DNA from: Streptomyces musisoli
GTDB lineage: Bacteria > Actinomycetota > Actinomycetes > Streptomycetales > Streptomycetaceae
Direction of reading: 5' to 3'
Length of the DNA: 64,000 nt
Assembly: GCF_016741855.1 (NCBI RefSeq)
Contig: NZ_JAERRH010000003.1
Location: 744,001 to 808,000 of the forward strand
The position numbers were made by a program, and so were the translations under genes. Of this stretch, positions 17,096 to 26,240 are shown piece after piece. Under the pieces are notes generated by a model, which saw only the letters and a list, made by a program, of their open reading frames with translations, was not told the DNA's origin and ran no database searches. Position 1 is the first letter of the stretch. Each line of letters starts with the position of its first letter.

Positions 17096-17617
17096 ATGGC
17101 CCCGATGCGCAGAGGACTCGTACACGTACTGGCGTGGCTGCTCGCCACCGGAGCGGCGGTCACACTGTCGTGGTGGGGCGTGCACACGGTGATGGCGGGA
17201 ACGGCGTACGACCCGCCGCGCGCCCTGCCGGTCACGGCTGCCGACGCGGCGGCCCGCGACGTGAGGTCCGCGTCCCGGGCGCCCTCGCCGTCCGCCACCC
17301 CGTCCCTGACGGGGACGGCCCGGCCGGCGCCGACGCCCGCCCGCACCCCGGCCCGCTCGCAGGCCCCGTCGCCCACCGCCTCGGCCGGCGCGTCCGGCAG
17401 GGTCAGGTCCTACGACACCGACGGCGGCCGGGCGGTGTTCGACCTCGGCCCGGCCGACGCCACGCTGGTCTCGGCGACGCCGGGAACCGGCTGGTCGATG
17501 CAGGTGTGGAAGACGGAGAGCTGGATCCGGGTGGAGTTCAGCCGGGGCGCGGACCGGGTCTCGGTGTTCTGCACCTGGCACGACGGTCCGCCCCGGGTCG
17601 AGGTCGGAACCTACTGA
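17096..17617 (+). CDS. Secreted or membrane-anchored protein, function unknown
   Basis: A 173-residue protein with an N-terminal hydrophobic segment (residues 5-35), a Pro/Thr/Ala/Ser-rich linker (about 60-100) and a compact C-terminal domain (RVRSYDTDGGRAVFDLG ... FCTWHDGPPRVEVGTY). The layout suggests an exported or membrane-tethered extracellular protein. An ATG three codons downstream is an alternative start. It is divergent from the response regulator gene (89 bases), so it could be a target of that system. Its last 37 bases, including the stop, are duplicated downstream. Confidence 0.75.
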   Translation: MAPMRRGLVHVLAWLLATGAAVTLSWWGVHTVMAGTAYDPPRALPVTAADAAARDVRSASRAPSPSATPSLTGTARPAPTPARTPARSQAPSPTASAGASGRVRSYDTDGGRAVFDLGPADATLVSATPGTGWSMQVWKTESWIRVEFSRGADRVSVFCTWHDGPPRVEVGTY

Positions 17618-17663
17618 ACCGGACAGCCGCCCCGGGTCGAGGTCGGAACCTACTGAACCGGAC
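17588..17663 (+). repeat. 37-bp direct repeat spanning a stop codon
   Basis: CCGCCCCGGGTCGAGGTCGG and the following 17 bases (17588-17624) recur exactly at 17627-17663, a period of 39. The first copy encodes the C-terminus and stop of the preceding gene. The second is untranslated. Confidence 0.9.
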
Positions 17664-17697
17664 GGCCGCCCCGGCCGATCGGTCGGCGGGGGCGGCC
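17664..17697. terminator. Hairpin between convergent genes
   Basis: GGCCGCCCC...GGGGCGGCC arms around a GATC-centred stem lie between two convergent secreted-protein genes. It probably terminates both. Confidence 0.65.
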
Positions 17698-17732
17698 CTC
17701 ATCGTGGCGCTACGACGGCATGCGCGCCGGGG

Positions 17733-18083
17733 TCACTGCGCGCAGACGACGTAGACGGTTCCGCTGGCGGCGGCGCCGTTGGCCCGCTGCCGGATGTCGC
17801 CCTTCCAGCCGACCGGCTGGCCGGCGCCGTTCTGGACCGGCTCGGTGCGCGAGACGTACATGCTGGCCGGTGTGTCGACGCCGACACCGCCGCCGGTGGC
17901 CACGTAGCCGGAGGGACAGTAGATCGTGCTGGAGCCGGTGGTGAAGTACTGGGACCTGACGGTGGGGTTGGAGACCGCGGCGTCGGCCGAGGACGAGGTG
18001 AACGTGTTGAACGCGACGAGGGCGAGAAGGACCGCGGCGACCGCGCCCAGAGCGTAGGCGGTCCGTCGGACAGCAGCGCTCAT
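17733..18083 (-). CDS. Small secreted protein, function unknown
   Basis: A 116-residue protein with a signal peptide (basic start, hydrophobic core at about 10-27, SSSADAA cleavage region). The mature domain has two cysteines (IYCPSG and VVCAQ at the C-terminus), probably disulfide-linked. The ATG follows GAAAGGA by about 8 bases. The C-terminal half is rich in Gly, Thr and Val, suggesting a small beta-rich extracellular domain. No family recognised. Confidence 0.8.
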   Translation of the reverse strand: MSAAVRRTAYALGAVAAVLLALVAFNTFTSSSADAAVSNPTVRSQYFTTGSSTIYCPSGYVATGGGVGVDTPASMYVSRTEPVQNGAGQPVGWKGDIRQRANGAAASGTVYVVCAQ

Positions 18084-18248
18084 GTCCGTTTCCTTTCGGT
18101 TCCATCCGAAGTGATGGGCTACCAGATCAGCAGCAGTCGCAAAACGACACGCAGAATCCTCCTGAAATGACATGAGTTGCATTAAGGAAGGCCGTTTACG
18201 ACCGATATTGATCCACCCGGCAACCGGTTCGGCCCGGGCCGCGGGACG

Positions 18249-19130
18249 CTAACGGAACACCGAGGGCGGCGGGGCCGGCGAGGCCACCGCGGCATCGTCC
18301 GTCACCGGCACCGCACCACCGGTGAAGTCGGTGAGCGGCCGGCCGTGCTCGACCCGGCCGGGGTGCGGGTCGGAGGCGGCCCGGCGGGTGAGTTCGGCGA
18401 GCGGCAGCGGCAGGTCGGAGGCGACCAGGATCGCGTTGCCGAAGCGCCTTCCGCGCAGCACGGCCGCGTCGGCGATCAGCGCGAGTTCACCGAACCGGGC
18501 GGCGGCGGTGGCGACCTGGCCGCGCAGGTGGGCGAGGGGCGGGCCGTCGGCGAGGTTGGCCGCGTAGACACCGGACGGCTTCAGGGCCCGGCGGACCTCG
18601 TCCAGGAACTCGGTGGAGGTCAGGTGGGCCGGGGTGCGGGCGCCGCTGAACACGTCGGCGACGACCAGGTCCGCCCAGCCGTCCGGCACCTTGGCCAGGC
18701 CCGCGCGGGCGTCCACCGCACGCACCCGGATCCGCGCGCCCGGGTCCAGGGGCAGTTCGCGGCGGACCAGCTGGACCAGGCTCGCGTCCCGTTCCACGAC
18801 CTGCTGGGTGGAGCGGGGGCGGGTCGCGGCGACGTACCGGGCGAGGGTGAAGGCGCCGCCGCCGAGGTGCACGGCGTGCACGGGCCTGCCGGGCGGGGCG
18901 ACGAGGTCGATGACATGACCGAGGCGGCGCTGGTACTCGAAGGAGAGGTACGCGGGGTCGTCCAGGTCGACGTGCGACTGCGGCGCCCCGTCGATCAGCA
19001 GCGTCCAGGCCCGGCCGCGGTCCGGGTCGGGCACGAGCCGTGCGAGCCCGCCGTCGACCGGCTCCTCGACGGCCGTGACGGCGGCCGACCTGCGCCCTGT
19101 CCTGCCGGACGTGTTCCTGGACCTGCCCAT
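18249..19130 (-). CDS. Spermidine synthase-like methyltransferase-fold protein
   Basis: A 293-residue soluble protein with a Rossmann SAM-type fold. VHAVHLGGGAFTLARYVAA is motif I, QVVERDASLVQLV the acidic post-I strand, VRAVDARAGLAK motif II and DLVVADVFSG motif III. The overall order matches spermidine synthase-like (SpeE-fold) proteins common in actinobacteria. The N- and C-terminal extensions are unstructured. No partner such as an AdoMet decarboxylase lies nearby, so polyamine synthesis is not supported by context. Confidence 0.8.
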   Translation of the reverse strand: MGRSRNTSGRTGRRSAAVTAVEEPVDGGLARLVPDPDRGRAWTLLIDGAPQSHVDLDDPAYLSFEYQRRLGHVIDLVAPPGRPVHAVHLGGGAFTLARYVAATRPRSTQQVVERDASLVQLVRRELPLDPGARIRVRAVDARAGLAKVPDGWADLVVADVFSGARTPAHLTSTEFLDEVRRALKPSGVYAANLADGPPLAHLRGQVATAAARFGELALIADAAVLRGRRFGNAILVASDLPLPLAELTRRAASDPHPGRVEHGRPLTDFTGGAVPVTDDAAVASPAPPPSVFR

Positions 19131-19164
19131 CCGCCCATTTTCGCAGCCGGCGCGGGGGCGCGCG

Positions 19165-19575
19165 TCACCGGCAGCTGTCGGCCGCCTCGATCAGCCGGGC
19201 CGCCTCCCCCAGGGCCCGGCGCAGCACCACCGGGTCGGTGGCGAGGTCGGCATCGCCGGGCGGCAGCAGCCAGTCGGAGCCCTCCACCGGCGGCTCGGGG
19301 TTCAGCCGCAGCCCCCGCCCGTCGGTCTCCGTGCAGGTGCTGCCGGGCACGTCCCAGCCGGCGGCGGTGCCGGCCGGCACCAGGAAGCCGAGGGTGTCGC
19401 AGCCGCCGTCGTGCAGCACGGGTCCCACCGCGTCCACCGCCGCGCGCCGCAGGATGTCGACCGCCTCCAGCCCCTGCCGGGCCGGCACCGTCACGAGGTC
19501 GCACACCGGGTCACCCGCCGCGCCCGCGGACGACGACGGCAACGTACAAGGATCGTTGCTCTGGCTGGTCTCCAT
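19165..19575 (-). CDS. Conserved hypothetical protein
   Basis: A 136-residue protein with no signal peptide or membrane segment. It has several cysteines (DPCTLP, GDPVCD, GGCDTLG, GSTCTE) and a central DTLGFLVPAGTAAGWDVPGS stretch. The latter resembles a short motif seen in actinobacterial proteins labelled DNA primase/polymerase-like, but too little is present to assign activity. It is followed 34 bases later by the spermidine-synthase-like gene on the same strand. The start is the ATG giving METSQSN; two upstream in-frame ATGs are less likely. Confidence 0.65.
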   Translation of the reverse strand: METSQSNDPCTLPSSSAGAAGDPVCDLVTVPARQGLEAVDILRRAAVDAVGPVLHDGGCDTLGFLVPAGTAAGWDVPGSTCTETDGRGLRLNPEPPVEGSDWLLPPGDADLATDPVVLRRALGEAARLIEAADSCR

Positions 19576-19840
19576 GCCGGCCTCCACCACACAGCCCTGT
19601 TGCGGTCCATGAGGTGCAACGCGCGAGGTCGTCAACGGCTACGGCACAAGTGCGCCGCAAAGGATGGCACTTCATGGCAGATCGTGGATGAGATATCCGG
19701 TTTGTAGCCAAACACCGCGTGGCGGGTCCTTCACAGCAGGTACGTTCATGCCCGCTGGAACCAGGGCGTCACACGGGCGACTCGTCCGAAATCGTCCCGG
19801 TCCCGGCGTGGTTCGACGGTTCGCACGAGAGGACCCGGCC

Positions 19841-21334
19841 ATGGCGTCGTCAACCGTGACCTCGTCACAGCCCGAACGGCCACCCCGGCCGAACCTGGCC
19901 TTCCGGCAGCTGCGCGGCCGGCGCTCACCGGCCGAGTTCGCGGCGCTGGTACGGCGGGCGGCGCGCGAGATCGGTGAGCGGGTGAGCTGTGACGCGCGCT
20001 ACATCGGCCGGGTGGAGGCGGGCGAGATCCGCTGCCCCAACTACGCGTACGAACGGGTGTTCCTGCACATGTTCCCCGGCCGCACGCTCACCGACCTCGG
20101 CTTCGCGCCCCGCTCGTCCGTCCGCGGACGCTCGGCGCGCACGGCGGTGGAAACGCCTGAGGCATCCGCCCCCGACGGGGTACCCGGTGAGTCGGGCGGG
20201 GCCGGCGAACCGTACGACACGCAGGAACCGCACGAACCTCCCCCACGTTCTCGGCTTCGCTCGAACAGGGGGGACCCCCATGAGAAAGACCCCCTGAACC
20301 ACGAGGAGAGCGACGTGCTGCGTCGCGCATTCATGACCGGCGGAGGCGCCACGGTGGCCGCCGCCACGCTGGCCCCGCTGGGGCTCACCACCGGCGCCGC
20401 GGCGGCGGAACGGCCGCCGCGGCGTGCCGGGACCTCCGAGGCCACGGCGCTGGAGGAGGCGGTCCGCCGCATCCGGCTGCTCGACGACCGGCACGGCGCG
20501 GACGGCCTGTACCGGCGCGCGGCCGCTCCGTTGCGCGCGGCCTACGCGTTGCTCGACGCCGGCGCGACCCGGCAGACCACCGCGGACCGGCTCCACTCGG
20601 GCGCCGGTGAACTCGCCATCTCCGTGGGCTGGCTGGCCCACGACTCCGGCCGCTTCGAGGACGCGCGCTCGCACTACGCGGAGGCGCTGGCCACCGCCCG
20701 GATGACCGGAGACCCTGGGCTGGAGGCGCACGCCTTCTGCAACACCGCGTTCCTCGCCCGGGACACGGGCCGCCCACGGGAGGCGGTCCGGGCCGCGCAG
20801 GCCGCACAGCGCGCCGCCCAGCCGCTCGGCTCCGCCCGGCTGATGTCCCTGCTGGCGCTGCGCGAGGCGGGCGGCTGGGCGGGGCTCGCCGACCGCACCG
20901 GCTGCGAGCAGGCGCTGGTCCGCGCGCAGACCCTCTTCGAGCGGGGCCGCTCGGACGCCGACCCCGAGTGGATGAGCTTCTACGGCGAGGCCGAGCTGGA
21001 GGGGCTCGAGGCGCAGTGCTGGTCGACGCTGGGCGACTGGCGGCGGGCGTCCCGGCACGCGCGGCGGGCGGCCCATCTGCAGGATCCGCACTTCACGCGC
21101 AACATCGCGCTCTACACCGCCGAGCTGGCCGACGACCTCGCCCGCGAGGGGCGGCCCGACGAGGCGGCGGAGGCGGGGCTGCGGGTGCTGTCCCTGCTGG
21201 ACCAGGTCCAGTCCTCGCGCATCCAGGGGATGCTGGCGGGGACGGCGAGGGTGCTGTTGCCTCATCGGCGGGCGTCGGGGGTGTCGGAGTTCCTGGACCG
21301 GCACGCGTCCACGCCGCGGGTGGGAAAGGCGTAG
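19841..21334 (+). CDS. NsdA-like XRE/TPR regulator
   Basis: A 497-residue protein. Residues about 15-80 form an XRE-like helix-turn-helix (FRQLRGRRSPAEFAALVRRAAREIGERVSCDARYIGRVEAGEI). A disordered stretch follows, then a hydrophobic Ala/Gly segment (FMTGGGATVAAATLAPLGL) and a C-terminal array of TPR-like helices (about residues 240-480). The architecture matches the Streptomyces NsdA family, whose founding member in S. coelicolor negatively affects sporulation and antibiotic production. This is an NsdA-type paralogue by architecture; no specific target is inferred. Confidence 0.8.
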   Translation: MASSTVTSSQPERPPRPNLAFRQLRGRRSPAEFAALVRRAAREIGERVSCDARYIGRVEAGEIRCPNYAYERVFLHMFPGRTLTDLGFAPRSSVRGRSARTAVETPEASAPDGVPGESGGAGEPYDTQEPHEPPPRSRLRSNRGDPHEKDPLNHEESDVLRRAFMTGGGATVAAATLAPLGLTTGAAAAERPPRRAGTSEATALEEAVRRIRLLDDRHGADGLYRRAAAPLRAAYALLDAGATRQTTADRLHSGAGELAISVGWLAHDSGRFEDARSHYAEALATARMTGDPGLEAHAFCNTAFLARDTGRPREAVRAAQAAQRAAQPLGSARLMSLLALREAGGWAGLADRTGCEQALVRAQTLFERGRSDADPEWMSFYGEAELEGLEAQCWSTLGDWRRASRHARRAAHLQDPHFTRNIALYTAELADDLAREGRPDEAAEAGLRVLSLLDQVQSSRIQGMLAGTARVLLPHRRASGVSEFLDRHASTPRVGKA

Positions 21335-21340
21335 GTTCGA

Positions 21341-21710
21341 AGGGCCGGTTCCGGGCGCGGGGTGGGTTGGCCTGTAGTCGCCGGTCCGCGGGCTGGTGGT
21401 GGGCTTGTCGCGCAGTTCCCCGCGCCCCCTTCGGGGCGCCGGCGGTGGTCCCTGCTGAGGAAGGGGCCGGTCCCGGGCGCGGGGTGGGTTGGACGGTAGT
21501 CGGCGGTCCGCGGGCTGGTGGTGGGCTTGTCGCGCAGTTCCCCGCGCCCCCTTCGGGGCGCGGGCGCTGGTCACTGCTGAGGAAGGGGCGGGTCCGGGCG
21601 CGGGGTGGGTTGGACGGTAGTCGGCGGTCCGCGGGGCGGTGGTGGGCTTGTCGCGCAGTTCCCCGCGCCCCTTTCGGGGCGCCGGCGGTGGTCCCTGCTG
21701 GGTCCTTGCT
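21341..21710. repeat. 121-bp tandem repeat, three copies
   Basis: The block GGTGGGTTGG begins at 21361, 21483 and 21604, a period of 122 and 121. Each unit contains the sequence CTTGTCGCGCAGTTCCCCGC followed by GCCCC(C/T)TTCGGGGC, a hairpin. The array directly follows the NsdA-like gene. A related hairpin occurs near 57890-57930. Confidence 0.9.
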
Positions 21711-21722
21711 GCCGGGGAGCGG

Positions 21723-22319
21723 TCAGGGGGTCAGGTGGCCTACGTCGTTCCAGCTTTCGATGGCCGGTTCGCCGTAGGCCCAGCCCAGTACGGACAGCGA
21801 GGTCGGGTTCAGGCGTATGCGGGCCCCGAAGTCCAGGGGCAGCCCCAGCCACCGGGCGCCGATGGACCGCAGGATGTGACCGTGGGCGAAGACCAGGACG
21901 TCGCGGTCGGCCGAGCGTGCCCAGGACACCACCTCGTCCGCGCGCGCGGTCACGTCGGCGCGGGTCTCGCCGTCCGGCACGCCGTCCCGCCAGATCAGCC
22001 ACCCGGGCCGCACGGCCTGGATCTCGGCCGGGGTCATCCCCTCGTACGCGCCGTAGTCCCACTCCATCAGCGTGTCCCAGCGCTCGGCGCGCTCGCCGAA
22101 CCCGGCGAGTTCGCACGTCTCCCGCGCGCGGGACAGCGGGCTGGTGCGCACCTCCACGCCCTCCAGCCCGTCCAGCGGAGGGCGGTGCAGCCGCTCGCCG
22201 AGCAGCTTGGCCCCGCGCCGGCCCTCCTCCAGCAGCGGCACGTCGGTCCTGCCGGTGTGCTTGCCGGACAGCGACCACGCCGTCTGTCCGTGCCGGGCCA
22301 GCAGGATGCGCGGTGCCAT
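21723..22319 (-). CDS. Histidine phosphatase family protein
   Basis: A 198-residue phosphoglycerate-mutase-like phosphatase. The catalytic RHG motif is at residues 8-10 ([24 protein letters not shown]), the second His lies in [11 protein letters not shown], and the acid Glu in [17 protein letters not shown] precedes the ATG. It is probably a cytosolic phosphatase acting on a small phosphorylated metabolite; the substrate cannot be told from sequence. Confidence 0.88.
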   Translation of the reverse strand: MAPRILLARHGQTAWSLSGKHTGRTDVPLLEEGRRGAKLLGERLHRPPLDGLEGVEVRTSPLSRARETCELAGFGERAERWDTLMEWDYGAYEGMTPAEIQAVRPGWLIWRDGVPDGETRADVTARADEVVSWARSADRDVLVFAHGHILRSIGARWLGLPLDFGARIRLNPTSLSVLGWAYGEPAIESWNDVGHLTP

Positions 22320-22559
22320 GGGAGACCTCTCCGGGAGAGTGACGTCACATGGACGCCACGGAAACGACAACTGGATTCGGTCCCTCCATCATCGCGCACC
22401 CCGCCCCCAGGCAACCCGGCGGGCGATCCCGGCGTCTTCGAGGGCTGAGCGTGCGCCAGGCGTGACCGGAGTGCCCGCATGGGCGTCGTAGGGACCCCGT
22501 AAAGTGGCACGGTCGCCCGCCGGGGCGCACCGCACAGCAGAAGGGGGAGGGCGATCGGA

Positions 22560-23504
22560 TTGCCGCAGACCGAGACACCGGGCACCGAGGTGGCCCTCCG
22601 ATCCCGGCTGCGCTGGTGGACCGAGCTGCCGCTGATCCTGCTGGTCTACGCCTGCTACTCGGCCGGCCGGCTCCTCGCGCGCGGTGACGTCACCAGTGCC
22701 GTCGACCACGGCCTGACGATCCTGCGCATCGAGAAGGCGCTGCACCTCGACGCCGAGCACCCGCTGAACCGGCTGTTCACGCGCGCGTCCTGGCTCGGGG
22801 TGCCGGCCGACTTCTGGTACGCCTCGCTGCACTACCTGGTCACGCCCGTCATCCTGGTGTGGCTGTTCCGGGCGCGTGCCCGGTACTACCGCGCGGCCCG
22901 CACCTGGCTGATGTCGTCCACGTTCATCGGCCTGATCGGCTTCACCCTGCTGCCGACCTGCCCGCCCCGCCTGCTCTCGGCGGACCACGGCTTCGTGGAC
23001 ACGATGGCGCAGTACAGCTCGTACGGCTGGTGGGGCGGCGAGGCCAGCGCCCCGCGCGGTATGGGCGGCATGACCAACCAGTACGCGGCGATGCCGAGCC
23101 TGCACGTGGGCTGGGCCCTGTGGTGCGGTGTGATGCTGTGGCGGTACGGCGGCACGCGCCTGACGAAGGTCCTCGGCGTCCTCTACCCGCTGCTGACCGC
23201 GCTCGTGGTCATGGGCACCGCCAACCACTACTTCCTGGACGCGGTCGCGGGCGTCGCCGTGATGGGCGTCGGTCTCCTGCTGGCGCCGCGCGTGATGCGG
23301 GCCGCGGACCTGCTCCGGGACCGGCTGTCGCGCCGCACCGCACCGGTCACGCCGACCACCGGTTCCCCGATTGTCAGTGCCGGATGCCAGACTTCCGCGG
23401 GTGAGCGAATTCCACGGCAGCGCGAGTCGCAGTTCGACGACGCGGCCGGACCGGACGCCTCCCCCACCGACACGGGAGAAGGGGCTCCGGCACCGGCTCG
23501 CTGA
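22560..23504 (+). CDS. PAP2-family membrane phosphatase/transferase
   Basis: A 314-residue polytopic membrane protein with about six helices. The PAP2/inositol-phosphotransferase-like catalytic residues are in AAMPSLHVGWALW (SLH) and GTANHYFLDAVAGV (H, D), as in bacterial inositolphosphoceramide-synthase-like PAP2 enzymes. The predicted start is TTG with GGGGGAGGG upstream. The C-terminal 55 residues are polar and disordered. The 3' 104 bases overlap the first codons of the nuclease gene and contain its promoter. A lipid or lipid-linked substrate is likely. Confidence 0.8.
   Translation: MPQTETPGTEVALRSRLRWWTELPLILLVYACYSAGRLLARGDVTSAVDHGLTILRIEKALHLDAEHPLNRLFTRASWLGVPADFWYASLHYLVTPVILVWLFRARARYYRAARTWLMSSTFIGLIGFTLLPTCPPRLLSADHGFVDTMAQYSSYGWWGGEASAPRGMGGMTNQYAAMPSLHVGWALWCGVMLWRYGGTRLTKVLGVLYPLLTALVVMGTANHYFLDAVAGVAVMGVGLLLAPRVMRAADLLRDRLSRRTAPVTPTTGSPIVSAGCQTSAGERIPRQRESQFDDAAGPDASPTDTGEGAPAPAR
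23371..23393 (+). promoter_or_regulatory. DNA-damage-type promoter (PafBC / RecA-NDp pattern)
   Basis: TTGTCAGTG (23371-23379), an 8-base spacer and CAGACT (23388-23393) match the actinobacterial RecA-independent damage promoter consensus tTGTCRgtg-N8-TAnnnT except for C at the first -10 base. The predicted start lies at or next to the GTG at 23401, giving a leaderless mRNA for the nuclease-helicase operon. The promoter is inside the coding 3' end of the PAP2 gene. Confidence 0.7.
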
Positions 23505-24660
23505 GCTGCGCGGTCCCGACGTACCGGCCAAGTCCCTGGACGCGCGCGCCCTCGCGGCGCTCGCCGCCAACCCCGGGTGCTCCCGGCGGGCGATCCTGGA
23601 CGGCGCCGGGGTGGACAAGGCCCGGCTGGCCACCGCGCTGGGCGCGCCGTCCGGTTTCGGGCAGTCCCAGTTCGCGCTGACCCGGGGCAACGCGTTCGAG
23701 GCGAAGGTGAAGGCGGACGGCGGCGCGGAGCTGCTGCGGCTGGTGCACGCCCGGCTCGACCCGGGCGCGGAAGCGCCGGCCGGAGCGGCCGTGCCCGACC
23801 TGACCGCGCACGGCCCCGAGGGGCGTACGGCCCGTACGGCGCTGGCGCTGCGCGAGGCCGTGCGGGCCGGCGGCTGGACGCTGCTGGACCATCCGATGCT
23901 CGCCCTGGACGTGGCGGGTTCGCTCGCCTTCCTGGAGCCGGACGCGGTGGTGGTGCACCCCGACGGCGGCTGGTCGGTGGTGGAGATCAAGTCGTTCCCG
24001 ATGGTGGACGGCTCCGCGGACCCGGCGAAGGTGGGCGCGGCCGCCCGGCAGGCGGCGGTGTACGTGCTGGCGCTGGAGGAGGTCGCCGCCCGGCTCGATC
24101 CCGTCCCGCGGGTGCACCACCGGGTGCTGCTGGTGTGTCCCAGGGACTTCTCCAACCTGCCCACGGGCTCCGCCGTGGACGTCCGCAAGCAGCGCGCGGT
24201 CACCGCCCGCCAGTTGGCCCGGCTCACCCGTGTCGAGGAGATCGCCGGTGCGCTGCCCGAGGGCACGTGTTTCGCGCCCGACCGGTCCGCGGAGGAGCTG
24301 ACGGCGGCCGTGGAGGCGGTGCCGGCGACCTACGCGCCGGAATGCCTGGCGGCCTGCGAGCTGGCCTTCCACTGCCGGGAGCGCGCCCGTGCGGCCGGCG
24401 CGGTCACCCGCCTCGGCCGGCCCCTGCGGGCCGAACTGGGCGGCCTGGCCACGGTCGGGGAGGTCCTCGCGGCGGCCCACGGCGAGACCGGTGACCCGGA
24501 CGACCCGGCGGTCGCCGCGCTGCGCAGGGCGGCCGCCCTGCGCGCGGAAGCCCTCCGGTCGGCCGACGAGGCCGCGGCCCTGCGCGCGGAGGCCCTGCGC
24601 GCGGCGGGCCGGGCGCCGTCCCCGCGCGCGGAGGCCGGGGAGGTGTCCGCGTGTCCCTGA
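23401..24660 (+). CDS. RecB/Cas4-like PD-(D/E)XK nuclease with an Fe-S cysteine set
   Basis: A 419-residue protein. The RecB-family nuclease motifs are in order: GNAFEAK (Glu100), EPDAVV (Asp181), VVEIKSF (Glu195, Lys197) and QAAVYVLAL (Gln218, Tyr221). Four cysteines have the Cas4/AddB/Dna2 arrangement, one early (Cys60) and three late (Cys315, Cys319, Cys325 in ECLAACELAFHCRER), expected to bind a 4Fe-4S cluster. I start at GTG, at the predicted transcription start; a TTG ten codons upstream is possible. The stop overlaps the next gene by 10 bases. It is probably a single-strand exonuclease in DNA repair. Confidence 0.8.
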   Translation: MSEFHGSASRSSTTRPDRTPPPPTREKGLRHRLAELRGPDVPAKSLDARALAALAANPGCSRRAILDGAGVDKARLATALGAPSGFGQSQFALTRGNAFEAKVKADGGAELLRLVHARLDPGAEAPAGAAVPDLTAHGPEGRTARTALALREAVRAGGWTLLDHPMLALDVAGSLAFLEPDAVVVHPDGGWSVVEIKSFPMVDGSADPAKVGAAARQAAVYVLALEEVAARLDPVPRVHHRVLLVCPRDFSNLPTGSAVDVRKQRAVTARQLARLTRVEEIAGALPEGTCFAPDRSAEELTAAVEAVPATYAPECLAACELAFHCRERARAAGAVTRLGRPLRAELGGLATVGEVLAAAHGETGDPDDPAVAALRRAAALRAEALRSADEAAALRAEALRAAGRAPSPRAEAGEVSACP

Positions 24661-26240
24661 TCACCACCCTCGCCCGGCTGGAAGCCGTCGGCAGCGGCCG
24701 GGCGCAGCCGGCCGCGACCGTCCGGCACCGGCATCTGTCCGACCGCCCGCTGGTGTTCGTGCCGCTGACCACCGCCGGTGAGACGGGTGCCCCGCTCGGC
24801 GCGCTGGTCGGCACCGACCGGGACGCGCCCCGGCTGCTGGCCGTACCGCAGCCCCGGGACCGCGACCTGCGTTTCGCGTTCCTCGCCGACCTGGCCGACA
24901 TCGTCCTGCCGTACGTCGACGCGTACGCCGCGTCCGTGGAGGCGGCCGAGCGCACCGAGACCGACCCGGAGACCGGCAAGCGGGTCAAGGTGGAGGCCGA
25001 GCTGTGCGCGGACGCGCCGCAGCTGATCGTGCCGAGCCGCGCGGGCCTGGACTTCGTACGGCTGCTGGGCCGCTCGATGCGGTTCCGGCGTACCGCCGAG
25101 CAGGACCCGGACGCGCCCTATCCGGCGCCGCCGCGGGTGCCGCTGCTCGGCCGCTGGCTGACCCACTACGGCGAGCGGTCCCGGGTCCCCGGCTCCTCGC
25201 TCCTGCTCGCCCTGACCGAGGTGCTGTCCCGGCACTGGGCGACCGGACAGTCCGGGCTGGAGGACCAGCACCTGGGCGCGCTGCTCGCCTGGATCGACCC
25301 GCCGGACGGTCTGACCGGTGCCGAGGCCGCCCGCCGGGCCGAGCTGGAGCGGGACCCGGCCGGGCAGCTGCTGTGCCCGCCGGCCGGTCCCGCCACCGAC
25401 CCGGCGTTCGACAACAAGCTGCTGGCCCCGGCGATCGAGCGCTACGACCGCGCGCGTACGGCGCTGGCCGCCGCCGAGGACCCGCTGGAGGCCGACGACC
25501 GGCTGGCCGCGCTCACCGCGGCCGAGCGGGACGTCCGCGACCTCGTCGCGAGCCGCACCCGGCCCACCTGGGACGCGGTGTGGCGGGGCCTGGACCTGCT
25601 GCGGGCGCTGCCGGCGGGCGCGCAGGTGGAGGGGCGCTGGACCCGGGACCGCTGGTCGTTCACCGGGCACCGGGACCGGGTGCTGGCCGGCGAGCCTCCG
25701 CAGCCGCGCCGGGACGACGCGGTGACGGCGGCGAACAAGCTGGCCACGCGCGAGCGTGAACAGGGCCGCCTGGAGGCGCAGGAGGCGCTGGACGACCCGC
25801 TGGTGATGGCGGGACGGCGGCTGACCGGGGAGGCGTTCGCGGGCGAGGTGACCGACGTCGTGCCGGCGTACAGCGAGGGCAAGCGGCCGAGCCCGCGCCC
25901 GCTGGTGACGGTTCGCACGGACGACCGGCCGCATCTGGCGGAGCGCGCGAAGGTGTACCGCTCGCTGAACGGCAGGCCCCAGTCGGCGGAGTACGTCGGC
26001 TGCGAGGGCGACGGTGTGCTCGTGGTGCGGATCCTGGACAAGATGGGCCGCGGCAAGGAGCCCGAGCCGGGGTCGGTGCCGGAGAAGGGCGACCGGGTCT
26101 GCTTCACCCTGTTCGAGCACGAGCAGCGCGGCGGGGCGAAGCTGCCCGATCCGGAGGAGACCCCGTGGACGCACGGCGGTCCGCCGGGCGAGCCCGCGCC
26201 GGAGGCACCCGACACCGTGACCGAGGAGGACGTGCTGTGA
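24651..26240 (+). CDS. Unknown protein between nuclease and helicase genes
   Basis: A 529-residue soluble protein with no motif I recognise. The N-terminal third has beta-rich segments (RPLVFVPLTTAGETGAPLGALVG). The middle is helical and rich in Arg, Glu and Ala (about residues 255-400). The C-terminal part (ARLVTVRTDDRP-like to VCFTLFEHEQ) ends in an acidic tail. The GTG start follows GGGGAGG. It overlaps the nuclease gene by 10 bases and the helicase gene by 3, so the three are translationally coupled. It is presumably a scaffold, DNA-binding or regulatory subunit of the same machine. Confidence 0.8.
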   Translation: MSLITTLARLEAVGSGRAQPAATVRHRHLSDRPLVFVPLTTAGETGAPLGALVGTDRDAPRLLAVPQPRDRDLRFAFLADLADIVLPYVDAYAASVEAAERTETDPETGKRVKVEAELCADAPQLIVPSRAGLDFVRLLGRSMRFRRTAEQDPDAPYPAPPRVPLLGRWLTHYGERSRVPGSSLLLALTEVLSRHWATGQSGLEDQHLGALLAWIDPPDGLTGAEAARRAELERDPAGQLLCPPAGPATDPAFDNKLLAPAIERYDRARTALAAAEDPLEADDRLAALTAAERDVRDLVASRTRPTWDAVWRGLDLLRALPAGAQVEGRWTRDRWSFTGHRDRVLAGEPPQPRRDDAVTAANKLATREREQGRLEAQEALDDPLVMAGRRLTGEAFAGEVTDVVPAYSEGKRPSPRPLVTVRTDDRPHLAERAKVYRSLNGRPQSAEYVGCEGDGVLVVRILDKMGRGKEPEPGSVPEKGDRVCFTLFEHEQRGGAKLPDPEETPWTHGGPPGEPAPEAPDTVTEEDVL

